The notes under the pieces were generated by a model, which saw nothing but the letters and a program-made list of their open reading frames with translations, had not been told where the DNA came from and did not search any database. Position numbers and translations under genes: made by a program. 64,000 nt of DNA from Cryobacterium sp. (GTDB lineage: Bacteria; Actinomycetota; Actinomycetes; Actinomycetales; Microbacteriaceae), in the NCBI RefSeq assembly GCF_025463825.1, contig NZ_JAODBG010000055.1, positions 28,692 through 92,691 on the forward strand. Reading direction: 5' to 3'. This document shows, piece after piece, positions 42,486 to 52,036 of this stretch (position 1 is the stretch's first letter; each line of letters begins with the position of its first letter).

Positions 42486-44962
42486 CTACAGTGTCGCGCG
42501 CACCTGCACGGTCGTCCCGGCGGGCGCGTACGGCACGGTGCGGCCGGTGATGCCAACTCCATCGACCTCGAGGCTCGCCCGCGAGCCCTCCCGGCCCGAG
42601 TTCACCACCGTGATCACGTAGGTCGCCCCGCGCGCCTGCCGGGTGACCGTGAACTCCGCGACATCCGGCCCGATCTGCGGGTCGACGACGAGCCCGTCGT
42701 AGTCGGTGCGCACGCCGAGCAGATACTGGGAAACCGTCACGAAATTCCACGCGGCGGTGCCGGTGAGCCAGGAGTTCTTGGCCTCACCGTGCCGGGAGGC
42801 CTCCTTGCCGGCGATCATCTGCGCGTACACGTATGGTTCGGTGCGGTGCACCTCCGAGATGTCCTCCCGGTAGGCCGGGGTGATCTTGCGGTAGTGGTCG
42901 AACGCCTTCGCGCCGCGGCCCAGCACGGTCTCACCGATGATCACCCAGGGGTTGTTGTGGCAGAAGATGCCACCGTTCTCCTTGTAGCCCGGGGGATAGG
43001 TCGAGACCTCGCCGAGTTCGATGCGGTAGCTCCTGTAGGCCGGGTATCGCAGCACCAGGCCGTGCTCCGACCCGAGCAGCCGGTCCACCGAATTCAGCGC
43101 TCGGTACGCCGGGCTGGTCGTCGTCGGCGTGCCATCTGAGTTGTGCTCCACGCCCACGCCGGCGAGGACGGCGAAGCCCTGCGGCTCGATCCAGATCTGG
43201 CCCTCGGTGTCTTCGGCGGTGCCGACCTTGTTGCCGTAGAAGTCGTACGCGCGCAGGAACCAATCGCCGTCCCAGCCGTGGGTCAACAGCGCCTCGCTCA
43301 TGTCGGCTGCCGCCGTGCGGGCCAGGGCGGCCTGCGCCGGGTCGCCGCGGCGGTCGGCGATGGTGGCGTACTGCCCGGCCGCGAGCACGAACTGCGCGGC
43401 GATGAAGGTCGATTCCGCCACCCCGCCGGCCTGGTTCTCGGCGGTCTGGAACGATTCGCCGGGGGTGGTGGAGAAGCAGTTGAGGTTCAGGCAGTCGTTC
43501 CAGTCGGCCCGGCCGATCAGCGGCAGGCCGTGCGGGCCGAGGTTGTTCCGGGTGAACTCGAACGACCGGGTGAGGTGGGTGTAGAGCGTTTCGGCGAGGG
43601 CGTCGTTGTTGTCGAACGGCACGATCTCGTCCAGGATGCCGTCGTCGCCGGTCTCCTTGAGGTAGGCATCCACGCCGATGATCAGCCAGGCCGGGTCGTC
43701 GTTGAACCCGGAGCCGAGTTCGTTGTTGCCGCGCTTGGTGAGGGGCTGGTACTGGTGGTACGCCGACCCGTCCGGCAGCTGGGTGGCGGCGATGTCGAGG
43801 ATGCGTTCGCGGGCGCGGTCCGGGATCAGGTGCACGAAGCCGAGGAGGTCCTGGGTGGAGTCCCGGAAGCCCATCCCGCGGCCGATGCCGGTCTCGAAGT
43901 ACGACGCTGACCGGCTCATGTTGAAGGTGACCATGCACTGGTACTGGTACTGGTTCCGATGTTGACCATCCGGTTGAGCTTGTCGTCGGGGGAGGTCACC
44001 GTGTACGCGGAGAGCAGGTCGGTCCAGTAGACGCCGAGGGCGTCGAACGCGGCATCCGCGGCTTCTGTGGTGCTCAACCGGGCGAGCAGCGCCTGGGCGC
44101 GGGTCTTGTTGATGATCTGCTTGGCGTTGTCGGCCCATTTTTCCTCGCCGTTCTCCGGCGTGTTCTCCACGCACCCGAGCGCGAACACCAGGTCCCGGCT
44201 CTCGCCGGGCTGCAGGGTCGAGTCGATCTGGTGGGAGCCGATCGGGTACCAGCCGGACGCCATCGAGTTCTGGCTCGCGCCGGCGTGCGGCACCTTCGCC
44301 TCGGCGAGGGTCTCGTAGAGGCCCACGAAGGTCTCCCGGTCGGTGTCGAAGCCGGCGATCTCGGCGTTGACGCCGTAGACGGCGTAGTGGTCGCGCCGTT
44401 CGCGGTATTCGGTCTTGTGGTAAATCGCGCTGCCGTCCACCTCGACCTCGCCGATAGAGAGGTTGCGCTGGTAGTTGGTCTGGTCGTCCTGGGCGTTCCA
44501 GAGGCAGAACTCGAGGTAGGAGAACAGGGAAAAGGTCTTCTCGGTGTCCGAGGTGTTCGTGATCGTCACCTTCTGCACCTCCGCGGTCTCGCCAAGGGGC
44601 ACGAAGTAGAGGGTGGAGACCTTGAGCCCGCCGCGTTCGCCGGTGATGCGGGTGTAACCCATGCCGTGCCGGGTCTCGAAGAAGTCGAGGTCCTTCTTCA
44701 TCGGCAGCCAGCTGGAGGTCCAGACGTCGTCGCCGTCGTTGATGAAGAAGTATCGTCCGCCAGAATCGGTGGGGATGTCGTTGTAGCGGTACCGGGTGAG
44801 GCGGCGCATCTTCGCGTCCTTGTAGAAGGTGTATTCGCCCGCGGTGTGCGAAACGAGCGAGAAGAAGTCTTCGCTGCCCAGGTAGTTGATCCACGGGTAG
44901 GGCGTCACCGGGGTCCCGATGACGTATTCCCTGGCTTCATCGTCGAAGTGGCCGAACTTCAT
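42486..44962 (-). pseudogene. GH94 disaccharide phosphorylase (cellobiose-phosphorylase type), interrupted by a frameshift
   Basis: The region encodes a complete GH94 phosphorylase in two frames: residues up to about 335 from 44962 down to 43957, and the rest to 42486. The N-part starts [18 protein letters not shown] with [16 protein letters not shown]; the C-part has [34 protein letters not shown] (catalytic Asp) and [14 protein letters not shown]. At the junction the family sequence should read N-I-W-N-Q-Y-Q-C; the DNA reads AACATCGGAACC, with the T of TGG missing and a 6-bp CAGTAC unit duplicated. The total length (2477 bp) is one base short of a whole number of codons. It may be a recent mutation or a sequencing error. 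A palindromic CebR-like operator precedes it. Confidence 0.8.
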
Positions 44963-44983
44963 GCGTGCAGCTTTTCATGTCGG

Positions 44984-44999
44984 GTGAGAGCGCTCTCAC
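44984..44999. promoter_or_regulatory. LacI-type (CebR-like) operator GTGAGAGCGCTCTCAC
   Basis: A perfect 16-bp palindrome 22 nt before the GH94 start. It differs at two symmetric positions from the cellulose-utilisation operator TGGGAGCGCTCCCA bound by CebR/CelR in streptomycetes and Thermobifida. A TAGAGT -10 on the reverse strand (45019-45014) puts the operator just after the transcription start. Confidence 0.75.
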
Positions 45000-45329
45000 G
45001 AACGCTTGGCTTGACTCTAGCAGGACCACCGAGAGAGCTCCCGCTCACCCGGGACGTCCCGCACCTGCCGCCGCTAGCCGTGCGATCCCTCGGGTACGAC
45101 GGCGAGCGCGCTCCGCAGTGGGTTCGGTGTTGGACCAGCTTCATGCCCGAGCTGCAGTCAGCACCTTCGGCGGACTGGACGCAGTGACCGCGTCTTCCAG
45201 GCCACCTCATTACGGCTCGAAAAAAAGCTGAGATTCGCTGCGTTAACGAGACGGGGCCGGATCCTGAGATCCGGCCCGTGAACTGTCTCAACCAGTTCTC
45301 GTTGATCGTTGTCTTACCAACAATCTCCG
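45000..45329. other. Intergenic region between the GH94 operator and tRNA-Leu
   Basis: About 330 bp without a convincing gene. It holds the GH94 -10 box TAGAGT (reverse strand), a perfect 10-bp hairpin at 45254-45277 (GGGCCGGATC / GATCCGGCCC, loop CTGA) downstream of the tRNA, and a run of seven T on the reverse strand near 45223 that could end the tRNA transcript. Confidence 0.5.
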
Positions 45330-45414
45330 TGTCCGAGGGGGGACTTGAACCCCCACGCCCTATACGGGCACTAGCACCTCAAGCTAGCGCGTCTGCCATT
45401 TCCGCCACCCGGAC
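45330..45414 (-). tRNA. tRNA-Leu (anticodon GAG)
   Basis: An 85-nt type II tRNA. The acceptor GTCCGGG pairs with CTCGGAC, the anticodon loop TTGAGGT lies between CTAGC and GCTAG giving GAG, the long variable arm TGCCCGTATAGGGCG is diagnostic of Leu/Ser, and the T-loop reads GGGGGTTCAAGTCCCCC. The discriminator is A; CCA is not encoded. Confidence 0.95.
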
Positions 45415-45569
45415 TGGATGTTTTCGGCCGCAGTTATGTTTTGCTGCCGGGGAATAACTTAGCACGGATCTTCGCCCGCTCCTGACACCAGGGGGTGCCT
45501 CCAACCCTCGTGGCGGCCTCGGCATGACCCCGAAATCGCACCCGGAGACGGACCGGAGCCGATGCCCGG

Positions 45570-45575
45570 TAGCGT
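45570..45575 (+). promoter_or_regulatory. -10 box TAGCGT of the M20 peptidase gene (leaderless)
   Basis: TAGCGT ends 7 nt before the ATG at 45583 and favours that start over an in-frame ATG at 45562. Confidence 0.5.
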
Positions 45576-45582
45576 GAACTGC

Positions 45583-46908
45583 ATGACAGCCTCCGCCACC
45601 ACGCCTCCCGCGGTCGACACGCTCGACCTGACCGCCGAGATCGCCCGCGACCTGATCCGGTTCGACACCACCAACTACGGCGAGGGACGCTCCAACGGGG
45701 AAACGGATGCCGCGGAGTACGCGGCAGAGAAACTGCGCGACCTGGGCTTGGCACCTGAGCTGATCGACGCCGCACCCGGCCGCACCAGCGTCGTCGCCCG
45801 GGTCGCCGGCCGTGACCGGAGCAAAGGCGCCCTCGTGGTGCACGGGCACCTGGACGTGGTGCCGGCCGAACCGGCGAATTGGTCGGTGGACCCGTTCGGC
45901 GGCGAAATCCGCGACGGCATGCTGTGGGGACGCGGCGCGGTGGACATGAAGAATATGGACGCGATGATCCTCGCGTCCCTCACGGATGTGCTCGGATCCG
46001 GCGGCCAGCCCGAACGCGATCTGGTCGTCGCGTTCTTCTCCGATGAGGAGGCCGGCGGCGTGCTCGGCTCGCACTACCTGGTCGACACCCGGCCAGACCT
46101 GTTCGCGGGCGCCACCGAGGCGATCAGCGAGGTCGGCGGATACTCGATCAGCATCGGCGGGGAGCGCGCCTACCTGCTGCAGACCGGTGAGAAAGCTCTT
46201 ATCTGGCTCAAGCTCGTGGCGCACGGTCCCGCCGGGCACGGTTCCCGCCTGGTCACGGACAACGCGATCACCCGTCTCGCCGAGGCCGTTGCGAAGGTGG
46301 GGCGGCGCGAATGGCCGATCCGGCTGACGAACACCACCCGGCAGCTGCTCTCCGAGATCGCCCGCATCCTCGGCGTCGAACCGCAGTCGATGGGGCCGGA
46401 CGAACTGGCCCTGGCCACCGGCACCGCGTCCGGTTTCATCCAGGCGAGCCTGCGCACCACGATGAACCCGACCGTGTTGCAGGCCGGCTACAAGCACAAT
46501 GTCATCCCCGACCGGGCCGAGGCGCTCATCGACCTCCGCTCGCTCCCCGGCGAGGAGGACGCCGTGCTGGCGGAACTGGCCGAACTGGTCGGCCCTGACA
46601 TCGAGATCGTCGTGATGCACCGGGATGTGGGCCTGGAAACCGAATTCGCCGGCCCGCTGATCGACAAGATCGTGCAGACCCTCGGCACCCACGACCCCGG
46701 CGCCCCGGTGCTGCCGTACCTGATGCCGGCCGGCACCGACAACAAGGCGCTGAGCAAGCTGGCCATCAAGGGGTACGGCTTCGCCCCACTCAAGCTTCCC
46801 GCCGAGCTGGATTTCCCGGCGCTGTTCCACGGCGTCGATGAGCGGGTGCCGCTGGACGCATTAGTGTTTGGCAGGACGGTTTTGACCGATCTGCTGTCGA
46901 CGTACTAG
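45583..46908 (+). CDS. M20-family metallopeptidase
   Basis: A 441-residue M20 (ArgE/DapE/CPG2-like) peptidase with a two-zinc site. Motifs: VVHGHLDVVPAEPANWSVDPF near residue 85 (first zinc His and Asp), GRGAVDMKNMDAM near 115 (bridging Asp), FFSDEEAGGVLG near 152 (catalytic and zinc Glu), and the C-terminal zinc His in LFHGVDERVPLD near 415. A dimerisation lid lies between 190 and 310. It is cytosolic; the substrate is likely a dipeptide or N-acyl amino acid but not determinable. The ATG at 45583 has a -10 box 7 nt upstream. Confidence 0.88.
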   Translation: MTASATTPPAVDTLDLTAEIARDLIRFDTTNYGEGRSNGETDAAEYAAEKLRDLGLAPELIDAAPGRTSVVARVAGRDRSKGALVVHGHLDVVPAEPANWSVDPFGGEIRDGMLWGRGAVDMKNMDAMILASLTDVLGSGGQPERDLVVAFFSDEEAGGVLGSHYLVDTRPDLFAGATEAISEVGGYSISIGGERAYLLQTGEKALIWLKLVAHGPAGHGSRLVTDNAITRLAEAVAKVGRREWPIRLTNTTRQLLSEIARILGVEPQSMGPDELALATGTASGFIQASLRTTMNPTVLQAGYKHNVIPDRAEALIDLRSLPGEEDAVLAELAELVGPDIEIVVMHRDVGLETEFAGPLIDKIVQTLGTHDPGAPVLPYLMPAGTDNKALSKLAIKGYGFAPLKLPAELDFPALFHGVDERVPLDALVFGRTVLTDLLSTY

Positions 46909-46960
46909 CCCACTGTCTTAGCTACCGAGCAGCACACAGCACAAGCGAAACGAGTATCAC

Positions 46961-47815
46961 GTGGACTTCCTCAACGCGGTCATCCTGGGCCTGGTCCAGG
47001 GGCTGACCGAATTCCTGCCGGTTTCCTCCAGCGCCCACATCAGCATCGTGGGCCAGTTCCTCGGCACCGGTGAAGACCCCGGCGCCCGGTTCACCGCCAT
47101 CACGCAGATCGGCACCGAAGCGGCTGTGGTGATCTTCTTCTGGCGCGACATCGTGCGCATCATCGGCCAGTGGTCGAAGTCCCTGGTCGGCAAGGTCCCA
47201 CGCAGCGACGACGACGCCCGCATGGGCTGGCTCATCATCCTGGGCACCCTGCCCATCGTCGTGCTGGGCCTGCTCTTCCAGGACCAGATCGAGACGACCC
47301 TCCGCAACCTCTGGGTCACCGCCATCATGCTCATCGCGTTCGGTGTGCTGCTGGGCATCGCAGACTACGTCGGCGCCAAGCGCCGCCAGCTCGGCGACAT
47401 CACCGTCGCCCACGGCACCATCTTCGGCTTCGCCCAGGCGCTGGCGCTCATCCCCGGCGTCTCCCGTTCTGGCGGCACCATCACCGCCGGCCTGTTCCTC
47501 GGCTACGAGCGCGCCGCCGCCGCCCGCTACGCCTTCCTGCTCGCCATCCCCGCCGTCCTCGGCAGCGGTTTCTACCAGGTCTACAAGTCGGTCAAGGAAC
47601 CCTGTGTCGCCGCTGCGGCGAACTGCACGCCCGAACTGTTCGGCCCGCTGGAGACCCTCGTCGCCACCGTCGTGGCGTTCATCGTGGCCCTGTTCGTCAT
47701 CGGCTTCTTCATGAGCTACATCTCCAAGCGCAGTTTCATGCCGTTCGTGGTCTACCGCATCGCCCTCGGCATCGTCGTGATGGTTCTGCTCGGCACGAAC
47801 ACCATCACCGCGTAG
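46961..47815 (+). CDS. uppP: Undecaprenyl-diphosphatase UppP (BacA)
   Basis: A 284-residue polytopic membrane phosphatase that recycles the undecaprenyl carrier of cell-wall synthesis. The family's first signature [13 protein letters not shown] is at residues 17-29 (catalytic Glu in the E-x-x-P region) and the second, [15 protein letters not shown], near residues 163-177 (catalytic Arg/Ser). Eight helices are predicted. A 52-nt gap separates it from the M20 gene, and mshC starts 13 nt after its stop with its own -10. The GTG start at 46961 is the only one that fits the family N-terminus. Confidence 0.95.
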   Translation: MDFLNAVILGLVQGLTEFLPVSSSAHISIVGQFLGTGEDPGARFTAITQIGTEAAVVIFFWRDIVRIIGQWSKSLVGKVPRSDDDARMGWLIILGTLPIVVLGLLFQDQIETTLRNLWVTAIMLIAFGVLLGIADYVGAKRRQLGDITVAHGTIFGFAQALALIPGVSRSGGTITAGLFLGYERAAAARYAFLLAIPAVLGSGFYQVYKSVKEPCVAAAANCTPELFGPLETLVATVVAFIVALFVIGFFMSYISKRSFMPFVVYRIALGIVVMVLLGTNTITA

Positions 47816-47816
47816 T

Positions 47817-47822
47817 TAGGCT
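47817..47822 (+). promoter_or_regulatory. -10 box TAGGCT of mshC (leaderless)
   Basis: TAGGCT, just after the uppP stop, ends 6 nt before the mshC ATG at 47829. Confidence 0.6.
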
Positions 47823-47828
47823 GGAAGC

Positions 47829-49112
47829 ATGCGCGCCTGGTCACATCCCGTCATCCCGTCTATTCCGGGACGTTCAGACGCTCCCCGCCTGCACGACACT
47901 GCGACGGACTCCATCGTCGAAGCCAAACCGACGGATGTCGCCCGGCTGTACGTCTGCGGGATCACCCCCTACGACGCGACCCACCTGGGCCACGCCGCCA
48001 CCTACCTGGCCTTCGACACCCTGCAGCGGGTCTGGCGGGACGGCGGCTACCGGGTGCACTACGCCCAGAACGTAACCGACGTCGACGATCCACTCCTCGA
48101 ACGCGCGACCGCGACCGGTGTCGACTGGCGCGAACTCGCCGTGGAGCAAACCGACCTGTTCCGGGCCGACATGGAGTCCCTCGGCATCATCCCGCCGGAT
48201 GACTTCGTCGCCGTCACCGACGTCATCGACGACATCTCCGCCGCCGTGCAGACGCTGCGGGAATCCGCCCTGGCCTACAAGGTGCCGACCCCGGACGCTC
48301 TGGCGACCCCCGACGGCCCCGGCGCCGACCTGTACTTCGACATCCGTGCCGCGGAGCGCCAGGCGCCCTGGGTGCTCGGCGAAGAGAGCAATCTGGACCG
48401 CGCGACGATGCTCGCGCTGTTCGCCGAACGCGGGGGAGACCCCGACCGGGCCGGGAAGCGCGACCAGCTCGACCCGCTGCTCTGGCGGGCCGCCCGTGCG
48501 AATGAGCCGTCCTGGGAGTCCCCGGTGGGCGCTGGCCGGCCGGGCTGGCACATCGAGTGTTCCGTGATCGCCCTCGCCGAGCTCGGCACCGACTTCACGG
48601 TGCAGGGCGGCGGCAGCGACTTGATCTTCCCGCACCACGACATGAGCGCCGGCCACGCTGCCGCGCTGTCGGGGCATCCCCTGGCGCAGGTGTACAGCCA
48701 CACCGGCATGGTGGCCTACCAGGGCGAGAAAATGAGCAAGTCCCTGGGCAACCTGGTGCTGGTCTCCAAGCTCCGTGCCGGCGGGAGCGATCCCCGCGCA
48801 ATTCGCCTGGCCCTGCTGGCGCAGCACTACCGCACCGACTGGGAGTGGACCGCCGAGCAACTGGAGGAGGCCGAAGCCCGCCTGGCCGTGTGGACCCTCG
48901 CATTCGGCCCGATCGCGGTTCCCGCCGCCATCGCCGCCGGGACGGCGGGGGAGAGCGCCGCGACGGTCGTCGACCGGATGCGCGCCGCCCTCGTGAACGA
49001 CCTCGACACCCGCGGCGCCCTCGCGGCAGTGGATGCGGCCGTCGCCGCCGGCGTGGACGACCCGGCCCTGGTGGGCCTCGCCATCGACGCGCTCCTGGGC
49101 GTCAAGCTCTAG
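47829..49112 (+). CDS. mshC: Mycothiol ligase MshC (Cys:GlcN-Ins ligase)
   Basis: A 427-residue cysteinyl-tRNA-synthetase-like enzyme that joins cysteine to glucosaminyl-inositol in mycothiol synthesis. The class I motif HLGH is in [23 protein letters not shown] near residue 49, the zinc-binding cysteine is in that same VCGITPYD segment with a second in [12 protein letters not shown] near 242, and KMSKS reads [11 protein letters not shown] near 302. The N-terminus [15 protein letters not shown] and the lack of a tRNA-binding C-terminal domain identify MshC rather than CysS. It indicates mycothiol as the main thiol of this organism. Confidence 0.95.
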   Translation: MRAWSHPVIPSIPGRSDAPRLHDTATDSIVEAKPTDVARLYVCGITPYDATHLGHAATYLAFDTLQRVWRDGGYRVHYAQNVTDVDDPLLERATATGVDWRELAVEQTDLFRADMESLGIIPPDDFVAVTDVIDDISAAVQTLRESALAYKVPTPDALATPDGPGADLYFDIRAAERQAPWVLGEESNLDRATMLALFAERGGDPDRAGKRDQLDPLLWRAARANEPSWESPVGAGRPGWHIECSVIALAELGTDFTVQGGGSDLIFPHHDMSAGHAAALSGHPLAQVYSHTGMVAYQGEKMSKSLGNLVLVSKLRAGGSDPRAIRLALLAQHYRTDWEWTAEQLEEAEARLAVWTLAFGPIAVPAAIAAGTAGESAATVVDRMRAALVNDLDTRGALAAVDAAVAAGVDDPALVGLAIDALLGVKL

Positions 49113-49138
49113 CTGCCGGCGCACTCGCGAGCTGCCCA

Positions 49139-49167
49139 CTTCCGGACGAGTTGGGCACGTCCGGAAG
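49139..49167. terminator. Hairpin between mshC and the PAC2 gene
   Basis: A perfect 10-bp stem (CTTCCGGACG / CGTCCGGAAG) with a 9-nt loop between convergent genes; no T-run on either side. Confidence 0.6.
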
Positions 49168-49169
49168 GC

Positions 49170-50120
49170 CTAGGGCTGGCGCGGCTCCGGGCCGGGGCCG
49201 GGGCCCTGACGGCCGTCGGCCCAGCCACCCTGGCCGTCACCGCGCTTCCGCAGGTATCGTTCGAACTCCTGCGCGATAGCCTCACCGCTCGCCTCGGGCG
49301 AGTCGACGGTATCCCGGGCCTGTTCGAGCTGCCCGATGTAGGCCGCCATCTCCTCGTCCTCAGCGGCGAGGGCGTCGATGCCCGTCTCCCATTCGGAGGC
49401 GTCCGTGACCAGGTCGCCGCGGGGAATGACGACGTCGATGATCTCCTCGAGCTTGTCGATCAGGGCGAGCATGGCCTTGGGTGACGGTGCGTTGTGCACG
49501 TAATGCGGCACGGATGCCCAGATCGACAGGCTGGGGATGCCGACAGTCTCCGCCGCTGAGGCGAGCACGCTGAGAATCCCGACGGGGCCCTCGTAGGTGC
49601 TGCGCTCGATCTGCAGTTCGGCGCGCACCTCGGGGTTGTCGCTGGAGACGAAGATCGAGATGGGGCGAGTGTGCGGCACGTCGGCCAGCATCGCACCGAG
49701 GAACACGATCCCGCTCACATCGGCGGCGAGGACCGAATCCAGAATCTCCGCCGTGAAGCTTTTCCAACTGCGGGACGGCTCAGTGCCGATGAGCAGGTAG
49801 ATATTGCCGGCGTTGGTGCCGCTCACCTTGAGCTGCGCATCCTCGGCGAGAGGCACGCCGCTGCTGCCGGGCACCACCGGGCCGTACATCACGGCGCTCG
49901 GCCATTCGATGACCCGCCGGCCATCCTCGTCGGTGGATATGGTGGGCCGGTTGAACTGATAGTCGAAGTAGAGTTCGGGGTCGATGCGCTTGACCTCGTC
50001 GACGTCGAGGAGGTCCTTCAGGGTGTTCACGGCGCCCGTGGCGGCTTCGCCCGCGTCGTTCCAACCTTCGAAGGCGACCACCAGAAGTCGCCCGCTGAGG
50101 AACCCATTGCCGTCTGTCAC
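49170..50120 (-). CDS. PAC2-family protein
   Basis: A 316-residue member of the PAC2 (proteasome assembly chaperone-like) family common in actinobacteria. Characteristic stretches: LLVVAFEGWNDAGEAATGAVNTL near residue 10, YFDYQFNRPTI near 48, IYLLIGTEPSRSWKSF near 105, and SIWASVPHYVHNAPSPKAMLALID near 195. The last 40 residues are charged and G/P/Q-rich. Despite the name, no bacterial function is proven. It is divergent from the HAD gene, and no proteasome gene lies in the window. Confidence 0.88.
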   Translation of the reverse strand: MTDGNGFLSGRLLVVAFEGWNDAGEAATGAVNTLKDLLDVDEVKRIDPELYFDYQFNRPTISTDEDGRRVIEWPSAVMYGPVVPGSSGVPLAEDAQLKVSGTNAGNIYLLIGTEPSRSWKSFTAEILDSVLAADVSGIVFLGAMLADVPHTRPISIFVSSDNPEVRAELQIERSTYEGPVGILSVLASAAETVGIPSLSIWASVPHYVHNAPSPKAMLALIDKLEEIIDVVIPRGDLVTDASEWETGIDALAAEDEEMAAYIGQLEQARDTVDSPEASGEAIAQEFERYLRKRGDGQGGWADGRQGPGPGPEPRQP

Positions 50121-50187
50121 TGCGTGAAACCCCTGTATTCCGGCCGCCGCGACTGGGTGGCCTCCTTCAAGGATAGGCCGTGCCCCC

Positions 50188-50193
50188 TAAACT
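50188..50193 (+). promoter_or_regulatory. -10 box TAAACT of the HAD gene
   Basis: TAAACT ends 8 nt before the GTG at 50202, supporting that start for the HAD-trmI unit. Confidence 0.5.
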
Positions 50194-50201
50194 TGAACCC
50201 C

Positions 50202-50930
50202 GTGACACCGATCCCCGCACTCTCGTCCGTCCCAGCTGCCGTTCTCTGGGACATGGACGGCACCCTCGTCGACACCGAACCGTACTGGATGCGCGCCGAA
50301 CACGAACTCGTCGAGTCCTTCGGCGGCGTCTGGACCCACGCCGACGCCATGCTGCTCGTCGGTTCCGGTCTGCTGGGTTCAGCCGCAATCCTGCAGAACC
50401 GGGGAGTGGACCTCCCGGCCCGGGCGATCGTCGACACCCTGACCACCCGGGTGCAGGAGCAGCTCGAGTCAGCCGGCATCCCGTGGCGGCCCGGAGCGCA
50501 CGAGTTGCTCACCGAGCTCCACTCCGCCGGCGTTCCGATGGCGCTGGTGACAATGTCAGAACAGCGGATGGCGCGCCAGATCGCCGGCCTGGTCGGCTTC
50601 GACGCCTTCACCACCATCGTCTCCGGCGACATGGTGCAGCAGAGCAAGCCGCACCCGGAGTCCTACCTCCTGGCCGCAGAGGTTCTCGGCGTCGATCCTG
50701 TGCACTGCGTCGCCATCGAGGACTCCCTGCCCGGCGTGGCCGCGGCCGTCGCCTCCGGCGCCGTCGTCCTCGCGGTCCCGCACATGGTGCCGATCGAGCC
50801 GAGCGAGCACTACACCTGTCTGGACACCCTGGCCGGCACCACGCTGGCCTCCCTCAGCGAGCTGTACGGGTCCCGGCGGCCCGCTCCCCATTCCCACCCC
50901 ACTACCACCGAGGACGCAACCCGCGCATGA
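50202..50930 (+). CDS. HAD-family phosphatase (beta-phosphoglucomutase-like)
   Basis: A 242-residue HAD hydrolase of subfamily IA. Motif I LWDMDGTLVDTEPYW is near residue 16, motif II in LVTMSEQRMARQI near 117, the lysine in QQSKPHPESYLLAA near 147, and motif III IEDSLPGVAAAVASGA near 170. This set is typical of pgmB/phosphosugar phosphatase-like enzymes. The substrate is unknown. The GTG at 50202 is preferred since a TAAACT box lies 8 nt upstream. It overlaps trmI by 4 nt. Confidence 0.87.
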   Translation: MTPIPALSSVPAAVLWDMDGTLVDTEPYWMRAEHELVESFGGVWTHADAMLLVGSGLLGSAAILQNRGVDLPARAIVDTLTTRVQEQLESAGIPWRPGAHELLTELHSAGVPMALVTMSEQRMARQIAGLVGFDAFTTIVSGDMVQQSKPHPESYLLAAEVLGVDPVHCVAIEDSLPGVAAAVASGAVVLAVPHMVPIEPSEHYTCLDTLAGTTLASLSELYGSRRPAPHSHPTTTEDATRA

Positions 50931-51928
50931 GCGACAACCAGGTCATCCAGAACAGCGGTCCGTTCCGCGCCGGCGACAGAGTGCAGCTGACCGGCCCGAA
51001 GGGCAAGCTGAACACCATCACGCTCGTCCCGGGCAAGACCTTCCACACCCACCGGGGCATCCTCGAGCACGATGACATCATCGGCCGCCCGGATGCATCG
51101 GTGGTCACCAACAATGTGGGCGTCGAACACCTGGCCCTGCGCCCGCTCCTCATCGACTTCGTGATGAGCATGCCGCGTGGCGCGGCGATCATCTACCCCA
51201 AAGATGCCGCCCAGATCCTGGCCCAGGCCGACATCTTCCCCGGCGCCACCGTGGTCGAAGCCGGCGTCGGCTCCGGCGCGCTGTCACTCTGGCTGCTGCG
51301 CGCCATCGGCCCGGCCGGCACCCTGGCCTCATTCGAACGCCGCGAAGAATTCTCCGACGTCGCCCGCTCCAACGTCGCCACTTTCCTGGGCCACGACCCG
51401 CAGAACTGGACCATCACCCTCGGGGATCTCGCCGACACCCTGCCGGAAACCATGCCGGCCCAGTCCGTCGACCGCGTCGTCCTGGACATGCTCGCGCCCT
51501 GGGAGTGCATCGACGTCGTCTCCGCCGCCCTCAAGCCTGGGGGAGTGCTGCTCTGCTACGTGGCCACAGTGACCCAGTTGTCCAGGGTGGCCGAAGCCAT
51601 CCGGGCCACCGGCGACTACACGAACCCTGATTCGCACGAGACGATGGTGCGCGGCTGGCACGTCGAGGGTCTCGCGGTCCGTCCGGATCACCGCATGATC
51701 GGGCACACCGGGTTCCTCATCGCCGCCCGCCGCCTGGCACCGGACACCATCCTGCCCGAACTCAAGCGCCGACCGTCGAAAACCGACTTCAGCGACGCCG
51801 ATGTCGAGCTGTGGACGCCCGGTGCGCTGGGCGAACGCTCCGTGAGCGCCAAAGTGATGCGCAAGCGCAACCGCACCGCCGAGACCGGCGCAGCGCTCTC
51901 CAAGGCCCGCGACCTCGACGCCGGTTAG
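50927..51928 (+). CDS. trmI: tRNA (adenine-58-N1)-methyltransferase TrmI
   Basis: A 333-residue class I SAM-dependent methyltransferase that makes m1A58 in the T-loop of tRNAs. An N-terminal beta-domain (FRAGDRVQLTGPKGKLNTITL) is followed by the SAM site VVEAGVGSGALSLWLLRAIG near residue 108, SFERREEFSDVARSNV near 135, and VVLDMLAPWECID near 185. It is close in layout to mycobacterial Rv2118c. The C-terminal 60 residues are basic. It overlaps the HAD stop by 4 nt and is followed after 108 nt by the FKBP gene, where mycobacteria have the proteasome locus further on. Confidence 0.93.
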   Translation: MSDNQVIQNSGPFRAGDRVQLTGPKGKLNTITLVPGKTFHTHRGILEHDDIIGRPDASVVTNNVGVEHLALRPLLIDFVMSMPRGAAIIYPKDAAQILAQADIFPGATVVEAGVGSGALSLWLLRAIGPAGTLASFERREEFSDVARSNVATFLGHDPQNWTITLGDLADTLPETMPAQSVDRVVLDMLAPWECIDVVSAALKPGGVLLCYVATVTQLSRVAEAIRATGDYTNPDSHETMVRGWHVEGLAVRPDHRMIGHTGFLIAARRLAPDTILPELKRRPSKTDFSDADVELWTPGALGERSVSAKVMRKRNRTAETGAALSKARDLDAG

Positions 51929-52036
51929 ACTGGTCGTCGGCCCGCCGCCCGCACCAGGCTGCTCGAGCCTGCACTCTCCCCGCAATTCACACACCAGCAT
52001 CACGCTGTTCGCTTCCCTGTATCGAAATGAGGACTC

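Noticed and set aside
42486..44962. Programmed frameshift in the GH94 gene
   Set aside because: There is no slippery heptamer or following structure at the junction, and the family sequence is restored by a simple one-base insertion, so mutation or sequencing error is more likely.
45000..45231. Short forward open frames between the GH94 operator and tRNA-Leu
   Set aside because: No ribosome site, no conserved pattern, and they overlap the GH94 promoter.
45379..46830. Reverse open frame running from the M20 gene into tRNA-Leu
   Set aside because: It overlaps a structurally complete tRNA and is antisense to a conserved peptidase.
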